A stretch of DNA of 64,000 nt from assembly GCA_049296795.1 (NCBI GenBank), contig JBAQTC010000022.1, positions 1-64,000 on the forward strand. The letters run 5' to 3'. The DNA comes from CAXNKH01 sp049296795 (GTDB lineage Bacteria; Pseudomonadota; Gammaproteobacteria; Burkholderiales; Burkholderiaceae_C). A model generated the notes under the pieces. It did not search any database. It saw nothing but the letters and a program-made list of their open reading frames with translations, and had not been told where the DNA came from. The position numbers were made by a program, and so were the translations under genes. Below, one piece after another: positions 35,196 through 42,387 of this stretch (its first letter is position 1; the number at the start of each line of letters is the position of its first letter).

Positions 35196-36818
35196 CTATC
35201 GTGGTGTGAACGCCGAACGCTTCACGTAGACGAAGATCTCGCCCTGGCAGTCGGGTTCGCAGGGCCAGGTGGCATTGGCCGGGGAGTCCTGGATTTCCCG
35301 CAGGAGGGCGTAGGAACGGTTGGCGTTCAGGATGGACAGGAAGTTCCTGTAGGGGGCCGTCAGACCTTCGTGCGTTCCCTGCAGCAGAATGATGTCGAAG
35401 GCCTGACCGGCGAGCGTTTCATTGAGCTGATCGATCTGCCTGGGAAAGATCGAAACCTTGGTGTGGAACCACAGCGGAAGCCCCTTGGGCGGCGCGGCGC
35501 TGAGCTCGGTGTAGATGGGCGTGAGTTCGGTGAGGTTCAGCACCTTGAGCTCCGCGCCCGGGGCGGCGGCCCGTTTCTCGGCGGCGATGCGCTTCAATTC
35601 CAGAATGGTGTCGATCGTCTGCTGCGGAGCCTGCATATGCGGGCTGAAGGCCTGGAGTTCGGCCGGGAAACCGGCCATGGGCCTGGAGAGCTTCCGGTAG
35701 TCGAAGAAGAAGTGTTCGGGCTGGTGCAGCGCCACTGATTCGAACACGTGGTAGACGTCACTGACGGGCCGGATCATCACGCGCGCGGAGGTGTACAGCT
35801 CCACCAGTACCACCAGCGCCTTGAACCGGATCTTCAGCTGCAGGCATTCGTCGACGATGACGGGCAGAAAGGCTACGAAATAATAGTGCGTGAAACCCAG
35901 GCCGCTGGTGGTGCGGCTGACCGAGGCAGCGGTGATGAAGATGGAGGCGACCAGCAGGCGGAAGTTGTTTCGGGCCAGGGCGATGAGCGACGTGACCCAG
36001 CCCAGGGTGCCGAAGGAGTTGCCGAACAGGTCCCGCAGCGAGATCGACCGGGCTTCGTGCGGCTTCTGACCGTAGTTGAACCAGTATTTGAACTGCTCGG
36101 CGTCCGTGGCCTGAATGAAAAGGGCGATGACCGCCACGGCGGAGAAGGCGAAGAGCAGCAGGTTGATGGCCAGGGCCAGCAGCCGCGCCCTGTCCCGCAT
36201 GCAGTCCAGGCCGGGCAGAATCTTGTCGCGGTCCGAACCCAGGCTGACCACGGCGACAAAAAAGCCCGCGATCAGCAGCGTGAGCAGCCCGAAGTCCTGC
36301 TTGGCCAGCACGGCCAGGCCGGCCAGCAGGCCGGCGGCCACTACTGAGATGCGGCTGGAGCCCAGCGCGCATAGCGCCCCGGCGACCAGCAGGAGGGCGC
36401 CGGTGCTATTGTACCAGGGGTGGGTCAGCAGCAGCAGGTAGAAGACGGAGAAGGAGAGCAGCGCAATGCGCCTGATGAGTGCCCGGGTGCCGATCCTGCC
36501 CAGCAGGGCATAGACGAGGACCAGCAGGCAGGCATTCTGGAACTGCTGCGAAAGCAGGAAGACGGTCCAGTTCGGCTCGAAAAGCTTGAAGAAGAGGGCC
36601 GGGATGACGAAGGAGGCCGGCCCGACTGGAGCGCCGAAATCCCGGTAGGGGACCTGCCCGAGGAAGAGTCGGTAGGAACCCTCGAAGGCGATGGCGTAGT
36701 CGCGGAAATAGGCGAAGTCCCGGATTTCGAAGGCGATGAAGACGCCGAGCAAGCACAGGGCCATGACGGCATAGTCGACGAGGTTCTGACGGGTATCCGG
36801 GGCGTATGTGCTTGCCAT
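35196..36818 (-). CDS. Polytopic membrane glycosyltransferase-like protein (GT-C type)
   Basis: A 540-residue protein with about nine to eleven transmembrane segments in its first 370 residues and a soluble C-terminal domain of about 170 residues. The first periplasmic loop contains GQVPYRDFGAPVGPASF, with Asp residues as in PMT/ArnT-like GT-C enzymes, which use polyprenyl-phosphate sugars outside the membrane. The ATG at 36818 lies 22 bases after the aldolase stop. It is the last gene of the minus-strand GC-rich operon and could perform the final periplasmic transfer. Confidence 0.7.
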   Translation of the reverse strand: MASTYAPDTRQNLVDYAVMALCLLGVFIAFEIRDFAYFRDYAIAFEGSYRLFLGQVPYRDFGAPVGPASFVIPALFFKLFEPNWTVFLLSQQFQNACLLVLVYALLGRIGTRALIRRIALLSFSVFYLLLLTHPWYNSTGALLLVAGALCALGSSRISVVAAGLLAGLAVLAKQDFGLLTLLIAGFFVAVVSLGSDRDKILPGLDCMRDRARLLALAINLLLFAFSAVAVIALFIQATDAEQFKYWFNYGQKPHEARSISLRDLFGNSFGTLGWVTSLIALARNNFRLLVASIFITAASVSRTTSGLGFTHYYFVAFLPVIVDECLQLKIRFKALVVLVELYTSARVMIRPVSDVYHVFESVALHQPEHFFFDYRKLSRPMAGFPAELQAFSPHMQAPQQTIDTILELKRIAAEKRAAAPGAELKVLNLTELTPIYTELSAAPPKGLPLWFHTKVSIFPRQIDQLNETLAGQAFDIILLQGTHEGLTAPYRNFLSILNANRSYALLREIQDSPANATWPCEPDCQGEIFVYVKRSAFTPR

Positions 36819-36840
36819 ACCGCGCTTTCTTGGGCTAGGT

Positions 36841-37881
36841 TCAGGGGGCCGACTGGTTGAGCGTGAACCGGTATTTCTCGGCATCCCAGTTGAGCAGGCT
36901 TGCGATCTGTTCGTGGCTCAGGGGCTCGAGACGCTGCCCGACCGGCTGCCGTGCCATCACGTCCAGGTAGAAGGCCAGCTGCGCCTTTTGCGCCGGCGTG
37001 ACAGCTCGGTTTTCGAGTACGCCCGCCCCCTTGACGAAGACGAAGGGCGGGGCCGGGTCGGCCGCCTTCAGTGCGTCGCGCAAGGCGGCTGGCTCGTCGA
37101 TGCGGATCGCATATGCCCCGAGGAACACGACGTGATCGGGGCAGATCGCCCAGCTGTCGTCCAGGCGCTCGTACAGTTCGGGATCGGTCGCAAGGTACTG
37201 CAGCGCTGCATGGGAAAAGACTTGGTAGGCCGTGCCGTCCAGCGCGGCGGCAGAAAGCCCGGGGGCGCCATGTGCGGTGCCGTCCAGCGGCCGCGGCCGG
37301 CTGCCTAGGCGCCGGCACAGGGTCTGCAGGTGACCGTCGATCTCCTCGATCGTTTCGGCGCCCAGGATCACACCATGGTTCTTGAGCAGCACGACCTGGA
37401 TGCCTGGCTTCTCGCGCATCCTAGCGTGGATGGCCTGGGCCAGGTCGGCGCCGGGCTTGTGGTAGTCGACCAGCTCCCAGGCGAAGGTATCGCCGAGGGC
37501 GGCCTGGAGATCGGCCCTGCAGTTGCGGCGTGCGAGGTGGACTACCGCGTCCACCGGGTGCAGGTGCACGACGAACTGCTGCGGCATCAACGCATGCAGC
37601 AGGGTTTCGATGGAGGGGCGCAGCGTATAACCTTCCAGGGCCCTGGGGTTGAAAGCGTAGTCGCCGCGCGCGAGTGCAGCATCGACCGGCGGCCGGTCAA
37701 CCGGGACGAAGATCTCCTGTTGCTCTGCGTCGGCCAACCAGGTCCCGGAGGCCTTGATCCAGAGTGTATCGCCGGATTTCCAGGAGACGTTGCCGCCCGC
37801 CGCCTGCACGAGCAGGCGGTCCCGGGCGATGGACGCGCAGTAGCGCTGGACCTCGGTCCGCAGCGGGTCGTCAGCTGGCAT
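36841..37881 (-). CDS. Class II aldolase/adducin family protein
   Basis: A 346-residue protein. The first about 200 residues form a zinc-dependent class II aldolase domain: GGNVSWKSGDTLWIKASG (phosphate and substrate loops), VVHLHPVDAVVH (HxH metal ligands) and VVLLKNHGVILG. The remaining part, with CPDHVVFLG and an FVFVKGAGVL stretch, resembles the aldolase half of bifunctional rhamnulose-phosphate aldolase/dehydrogenases, here without the SDR half. It overlaps the HAD gene by 11 bases. In this cluster it could make or cleave a small phosphorylated sugar (inference). Confidence 0.82.
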   Translation of the reverse strand: MPADDPLRTEVQRYCASIARDRLLVQAAGGNVSWKSGDTLWIKASGTWLADAEQQEIFVPVDRPPVDAALARGDYAFNPRALEGYTLRPSIETLLHALMPQQFVVHLHPVDAVVHLARRNCRADLQAALGDTFAWELVDYHKPGADLAQAIHARMREKPGIQVVLLKNHGVILGAETIEEIDGHLQTLCRRLGSRPRPLDGTAHGAPGLSAAALDGTAYQVFSHAALQYLATDPELYERLDDSWAICPDHVVFLGAYAIRIDEPAALRDALKAADPAPPFVFVKGAGVLENRAVTPAQKAQLAFYLDVMARQPVGQRLEPLSHEQIASLLNWDAEKYRFTLNQSAP

Positions 37882-38632
37882 GGGGCACCTCCGCGGCGAG
37901 TCTGGCGATCAGGGCTCGCAGCTCCCTGAATTCGCCGAAGAGGGCGTCCGGGGCGCAGGCGCCGGTGCCGGCTTCGGTGCCGCTGTGGATCTTCTGCAGG
38001 GTGACGGCGTTAATCTTTTCTCGTGCGCCCTGGATGTCATTGACCGGGTTGTCTCCAACCATCCAGATGCAGTCCCCCTTGGGGCACATCTTCTCGATCG
38101 CGATCTGGAACGGCGACTGGTGCGGCTTGTCGTGGCCGGCTTCCTCGCTGGTGACGATGTAATCAAAATAGTGGTCCAGGCCGAAGTAGACGACCTTCCG
38201 GAACTGGATCTGCGCCGTAAGGTCGGTGACGATGGCGGTCGGGATGCCCAGCAGCCGGATGTCGTCCAGCACGTCCTTCACTCCGTCGAATAGGATGGCG
38301 TTGCTCAAGAAGGTACGCCAGTAGGTCTGCTCGAAATCCAGCGCCAGCAGGACCTGCGAGCCTAGGCCCATTATCTCCAGCATGCGCTGCAGGTACAGCA
38401 GACGGCTGTGCGAGGAGGCGGTGTGCTTGAGCCGGTTCTTGACCTGCTTGCGGGCCTCGTCGAAGGCCTTGTCGAAGTCCGCCCCTGCGATGGAGAAGGT
38501 CGTGGTCACCTTCTGCCGGATGGCGCGCATGGCTGCGGCATGGGCCGGGTCGTACGGATACAGCGTGTTGTCCGTATCGAACAGGAATGCATCCGGCAGG
38601 CGGGTGAATCGCTCGGTGTTCTGGATTTTCAT
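37871..38632 (-). CDS. HAD-superfamily phosphatase (SDT1/pyrimidine-nucleotidase-like)
   Basis: A 253-residue HAD hydrolase. Motif I is FLFDTDNTLYPY (nucleophile Asp19, acid/base Asp21), motif II is in AIVTDLT, the motif III lysine is in GHDKPHQSPF, and motif IV is WMVGDNPVNDI. It has an alpha-helical cap between motifs I and II. Members dephosphorylate nucleotides or sugar phosphates. The ATG at 38632 is 5 bases after the stop of the upstream fusion gene. In-frame starts further upstream lie inside that gene. It may remove phosphate after an aldol step. Confidence 0.85.
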   Translation of the reverse strand: MKIQNTERFTRLPDAFLFDTDNTLYPYDPAHAAAMRAIRQKVTTTFSIAGADFDKAFDEARKQVKNRLKHTASSHSRLLYLQRMLEIMGLGSQVLLALDFEQTYWRTFLSNAILFDGVKDVLDDIRLLGIPTAIVTDLTAQIQFRKVVYFGLDHYFDYIVTSEEAGHDKPHQSPFQIAIEKMCPKGDCIWMVGDNPVNDIQGAREKINAVTLQKIHSGTEAGTGACAPDALFGEFRELRALIARLAAEVPHAS

Positions 38633-38637
38633 TTGGC

Positions 38638-40689
38638 CTAGATGATCCGCTTGGTCAGGGCTTGGTTGATGTGGGAGAGCGTGATCAACTGCATCAAGCC
38701 GATTACGCCCGCTTGCCATTGCGGTTGGATGTCGAGGAACTCGATGATACGCGGGCAAAGGATATGGGCGGCCAGGGCGATGTCCTCCGCAGAGGTCTCG
38801 CCCTCGATGGTGATGGTCATTTCAGCCCCGTCGCTGGAGGGCTCGATGTCGACATGCAGGCCGCAGACGCCGACCAGCACGCGCGTGAGCGAGAGCTCGT
38901 TGAAGCCGTGCCGGGTGCGCACGACGAGCTTGAGTCGCAGGGGCTGGGCGTCGTCCAGTTCGTCGAGCACGCGCGGGTGGATGGGCTGCAGGGACAGGAT
39001 GAGGTCGGCATGCAGGGCCTGGGGGCGGATGAAGCGTTCCGAGTCAGGTTCACGCTTCTGGAAAGACGAGAGCACGCGTTCCACTGTGTGGCCGCGCTGC
39101 TTGACGTCGCGCTGGAGCTTGAAGTAGCGGCGCAGTGCTTCGTCGATGTCCAGGTAGATCTTGAGGTTGTAGCACTCCCTGAGGATGGGGAGGTACAGGG
39201 CGTGCAGTCCGCTGGCGATGATGAAGTCGTTGCTCTCGATGAGATGCGGCTTGCTCATCTTGCCTGTCTGGTGGTCGTAATGCCTAGACTGGATGGATTT
39301 TCCGTCCGTCAGGGCGATGAGGTCGTTGCAGAACCCTTCGAGGTCGTTGGCCATGGGGTTCAGGTGCGTCATCACCTGCCACATGGGTTTCTGCCGATCC
39401 CAGAGATGGTAGTCGTCGCCCGACAGTTTGACTACGGAGTGGATGCCAAACAGACCGGTGATGGAGTCCGCGTATGTGTCCTTGCCTGCACCGGAGTCGC
39501 CGGCGATACCGATGACGAAGGGCTTGCGACTGAGCCGGAAGTAGTCGTTGCGGTTGATGGTCTCGCGCCAGATCCGCAGGGCCAGCACGATGCCGATGGC
39601 CACCATGCCCGTGAGCAGCAGCGAGCGCGCGTGCGTACCCAGCTGGTTGCTCAGGTGCAGGGCCCGGTGGAAGTCGAACTCGCCGCCGCTGGACAGGCGC
39701 AGCGGGGAATTGATCAGGGTGCTCAGCACGTACAGGCCCGAGAAGGCCGCCGTGAGGGTGATGGCCATGCGTCCGCTCGTTGCCTGGTAGAGGACCAGGA
39801 AGGGGATGCTCCAGACGAACCAGCCGGGCGAGGCGGGCGTCATGAAGACGATCATCAGGAAGGCCAGGCCGGTAATGCCCTGGAAGAGCTCGAAGTTCAG
39901 GCGCCGCACCCGCCATGCGTAATAGAGCATGAGCAGGTACACGAGCGGCACGACGTAGACGGCGGTGTGGCTGCCTAGGTCCAGGGCCAGGAAGTAGATC
40001 TTGCCCATCTCGGGGTTGCTCAGGAGCATGCGGATGCCGCTGGCCGAGAACAGGAAGGGAACGAAGAGCATGACCCCCACCATGACAAAACCGGCCACGA
40101 ACTCGGCCAGGCGCTGCCGTAGGGGACGGTTGTTGTACAGGAAGACGAGGAAGAAGGGCAGCGCGACGACCATGCTCAGCTTGGCGGAGATCGCCGCTGC
40201 GCACAGCGCCCCCGCCAGCCGCAACTGGTGGCTGCGTGTGAAATGGATGGAGAGCGTCAGGAGCAGCACGGGGATCAGGTCGTTGAGACCCAGTCCGTAG
40301 CTGGCGAGGATGACGATGGGCGAGAGCCAGTAGGCGGCCAGCAGTAACCGTATGCGGTCGGGCAGCAGGCGCTGCAGCACGAGCAGCAGCAGGACGTCGC
40401 ACACGAGCAGCGTCAGCGCATAGGCGAGGATGGACGACAGGCCTAGCAGCTTGGCGGCGATGGTCATGGGCAGGAAGGCCACCCACATGGCGTAGCCATA
40501 CGGGAAGGCGGCCGGCGTGCCGCCATCGGCCAGCCAGGTCGACCAGGGGTCCGGGCTCAGGTGGTCGATGCTGGCGTCGAGGAAGGGTGCATACCAGTCC
40601 ACCACGGCCAGGGGTGCCAGTCCGGCGATCAGGGCCAGGCGGATGAGCAGGCCGAGGGCAAACAGCGGATGAAGGAAAAGCAGCTTCAT
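38638..40689 (-). CDS. Membrane glycosyltransferase-like protein fused to a phosphoribulokinase/uridine-kinase-like domain
   Basis: A 683-residue two-part protein. Residues 1-375 are polytopic (about ten segments) and resemble GT-C or GT87-type mannosyltransferases, with DWYAPFLDAS and PWSTWLADGG in the first loop and GLNDLIP later. Residues about 388-683 are a P-loop kinase: Walker A GDSGAGKDT (397-405), GDDYHLWDR (424-432), HLNPMANDLE, HYDHQTGK (470-477) and IIASGLHALYL. These match phosphoribulokinase/uridine kinase motifs in the right order. The ATG at 40689 overlaps the previous gene as ATGA. There is no stop or frameshift at the joint, so the fusion seems genuine. Confidence 0.8.
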   Translation of the reverse strand: MKLLFLHPLFALGLLIRLALIAGLAPLAVVDWYAPFLDASIDHLSPDPWSTWLADGGTPAAFPYGYAMWVAFLPMTIAAKLLGLSSILAYALTLLVCDVLLLLVLQRLLPDRIRLLLAAYWLSPIVILASYGLGLNDLIPVLLLTLSIHFTRSHQLRLAGALCAAAISAKLSMVVALPFFLVFLYNNRPLRQRLAEFVAGFVMVGVMLFVPFLFSASGIRMLLSNPEMGKIYFLALDLGSHTAVYVVPLVYLLMLYYAWRVRRLNFELFQGITGLAFLMIVFMTPASPGWFVWSIPFLVLYQATSGRMAITLTAAFSGLYVLSTLINSPLRLSSGGEFDFHRALHLSNQLGTHARSLLLTGMVAIGIVLALRIWRETINRNDYFRLSRKPFVIGIAGDSGAGKDTYADSITGLFGIHSVVKLSGDDYHLWDRQKPMWQVMTHLNPMANDLEGFCNDLIALTDGKSIQSRHYDHQTGKMSKPHLIESNDFIIASGLHALYLPILRECYNLKIYLDIDEALRRYFKLQRDVKQRGHTVERVLSSFQKREPDSERFIRPQALHADLILSLQPIHPRVLDELDDAQPLRLKLVVRTRHGFNELSLTRVLVGVCGLHVDIEPSSDGAEMTITIEGETSAEDIALAAHILCPRIIEFLDIQPQWQAGVIGLMQLITLSHINQALTKRII

Positions 40690-41291
40690 GCGGGGGTGGT
40701 CGCCTGTTCCCACAGGTCGGGTCGTTTGGTGCACACGGCTTCGGCAACGATGCCGCGCTGGCCGAGCAGTTCGATCAGGTCGGGGATTTCCGTGGCCGCA
40801 TCGCGGCCCTGCAGTTCGGGGGACACCAGGCACAGCTTGAAGCCTGCCTGATGCAACTGCCGCGCGGCTTCACGCGTCAGCGGGAACTTGGTGAAACAGT
40901 CGACCCAGACCCAGTCCACCTTGCCGGCCAGGGTCATGGCCGTCTCGACCGACTCGAACTCCGACACGCGCACGGCGCAGCGGTGTTCGCCGGCGCGGGA
41001 CCATTTCACGAGGTAGGGGAAGGACTGGTCGAGGAAGAAGTAGTCCTCGAAGCCGCGGCATTTCATGAGCTCGATCAGGCGGCCCTCGAGGCCTTCTTCC
41101 TTGACATTGAGGATCAGGGTACCGTGCTGGTAGGCCCGGAACCAGTCTTCGAAGGGCTCGCCGGCAACGAAGGGGTCGTGGTGGATGACGAGGTCCTTGC
41201 CCTGGCTGCGGATGTCGACCTCGACCCCATACTTCGACGGCGTGGTCCGGAGTTCGGCCAGGGTGTTGCGGCGATGCGATATGAGCTTCAC
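40686..41291 (-). CDS. Glycerophosphodiester phosphodiesterase-like protein
   Basis: A 201-residue small TIM-barrel protein. The GDPD catalytic set is complete: HRR (His6, Arg7), EVD (Glu24, Asp26) and HHD (His37-Asp39). It has no signal peptide, so it should be cytoplasmic. It starts at a GTG in a GTGA overlap with the GT2 gene and ends in an ATGA overlap with the fusion gene. True GDPD enzymes cleave glycerophosphodiesters, but its short length and position in a glycan operon suggest a sugar- or polyol-phosphodiester substrate (inference). Confidence 0.78.
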   Translation of the reverse strand: MKLISHRRNTLAELRTTPSKYGVEVDIRSQGKDLVIHHDPFVAGEPFEDWFRAYQHGTLILNVKEEGLEGRLIELMKCRGFEDYFFLDQSFPYLVKWSRAGEHRCAVRVSEFESVETAMTLAGKVDWVWVDCFTKFPLTREAARQLHQAGFKLCLVSPELQGRDAATEIPDLIELLGQRGIVAEAVCTKRPDLWEQATTPA

Positions 41292-41986
41292 TTGGACAGG
41301 TTCCTTTTCAGGTCGATGCTGAAGTCCACCGTCCTGCGTATGAACTTCTTCTTGGCGGCCCAGTTCACGTTCCAGTGCGAAACGCCGTGGGCGCGGGGTC
41401 CGAACCGGACGGGAAAGCGGTGCACCGCCAGGCCCTGCACGCGGGCCTGGTAGTAGGCATACAGGTCGAGGGCGAAGTCGTGCGGGGGCGAGGCCCAGGT
41501 CTCGAAGAAGCGGCGGGAGAACAGGGTGGGTTGCGCATTGATGTCCCACATGGGACGGGCCAGCAGCAGGGTTTCGAAGAAGCTCATGCCGACCGTGAAC
41601 AGGACGTCCATGGCAGGGCGGCCGTAGCGGCGGCCCTTGACGAAGACCCGGTCGGGGTCTGCCCCGAAGTAGGCGAGCCCGGCCAGCGCATCCTGCGGGT
41701 CGGTCTGCATGTCCGCATGGGTCCAGCCCAGGATGTCCCCGTGCGCGGCGCGCAGGCCGGCGAGGATGCCGAAGCCGTAGCCCTGGTTGACCTCGACGCG
41801 CACGCTGCGGCAGCCGCGGTAGGCCGGCAGCAGTCTGGCGAGCACGGCGGGGCTGTTGTCCGTCGAGCCGTTGTCGACGAAGATGACCTCGACGCTTTCG
41901 CGTGCACCGAGGGTCTCGCAGCGCTCGAGCAGAAGCGGCAGGTTGGCCGCCTCGTTGTAGCAGGGGATGACTAGCGAAAACTTCAT
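41288..41986 (-). CDS. Glycosyltransferase family 2, DPM1/GtrB-like
   Basis: A 232-residue GT2 enzyme: LVIPCYNEAANLPLLLERC, VIFVDNGSTDNSP, NQGYGFGILAGL and the metal-binding WTHADMQTDP. The pattern of the last two is that of dolichyl- or undecaprenyl-phosphate sugar synthases, but the C-terminal membrane helices of GtrB are absent. It overlaps the GtrA gene by 4 bases, the usual partner arrangement of lipid-linked sugar synthase and flippase. It likely loads a sugar on undecaprenyl phosphate for the membrane transferases nearby. Confidence 0.85.
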   Translation of the reverse strand: MKFSLVIPCYNEAANLPLLLERCETLGARESVEVIFVDNGSTDNSPAVLARLLPAYRGCRSVRVEVNQGYGFGILAGLRAAHGDILGWTHADMQTDPQDALAGLAYFGADPDRVFVKGRRYGRPAMDVLFTVGMSFFETLLLARPMWDINAQPTLFSRRFFETWASPPHDFALDLYAYYQARVQGLAVHRFPVRFGPRAHGVSHWNVNWAAKKKFIRRTVDFSIDLKRNLSK

Positions 41987-42387
41987 GTCGCCCCACCCGG
42001 CCGCGTACTGACAAAAACGAAATGCTTCATGCCCAGGAAGTTGAGGGTTGCGGAAACTCCGGTCGCAATCACGAAAGCCGCCGGAACCGGATAGGGGAGG
42101 CCGGACAGGATGCTGAGCGTGAGTGCGTTGGCATAGATGTTAATCAGAAGCGTCAGGGCGTACAGGGCCGCGAAGCGCCAGGCGCTGCCCGCGGCATGCG
42201 CACAGGTGCCGAAGGTCCAGAGGCGGTTGGCGAAATACGCGAAGACGGTGCCCGTGAGGAAGCCGGCACCTTTGGCCAGGTTGGTCTCGAGCAGCCCCGT
42301 CCAGACGATGCCGCGGTAGGTCAGGTAGTCGACCAGGACCGTCAGGCCACCGACAACCAGGAAGACGGCGAGTTCCTTCTTGATCAT
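41983..42387 (-). CDS. GtrA family membrane protein (lipid-linked sugar flippase)
   Basis: A 134-residue protein with four predicted transmembrane segments and the family patterns FLVVGGLTVLVDYLTY near the N-terminus and FAYFANRLWTF in the middle. GtrA proteins are thought to flip undecaprenyl-phosphate-linked sugars to the periplasm. The ATG at 42387 overlaps the nucleotidyltransferase stop and the 3' end overlaps the GT2 gene, both by 4 bases. Confidence 0.88.
   Translation of the reverse strand: MIKKELAVFLVVGGLTVLVDYLTYRGIVWTGLLETNLAKGAGFLTGTVFAYFANRLWTFGTCAHAAGSAWRFAALYALTLLINIYANALTLSILSGLPYPVPAAFVIATGVSATLNFLGMKHFVFVSTRPGGAT

Noticed and set aside
38662..40747. Long open frames on both strands overlapping the kinase-fusion gene
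   Set aside because: Their composition (strings of Arg, Pro, Ala or Glu, Gly) is that of shifted or antisense reading of GC-rich coding sequence. Only the fusion frame has recognisable motifs.
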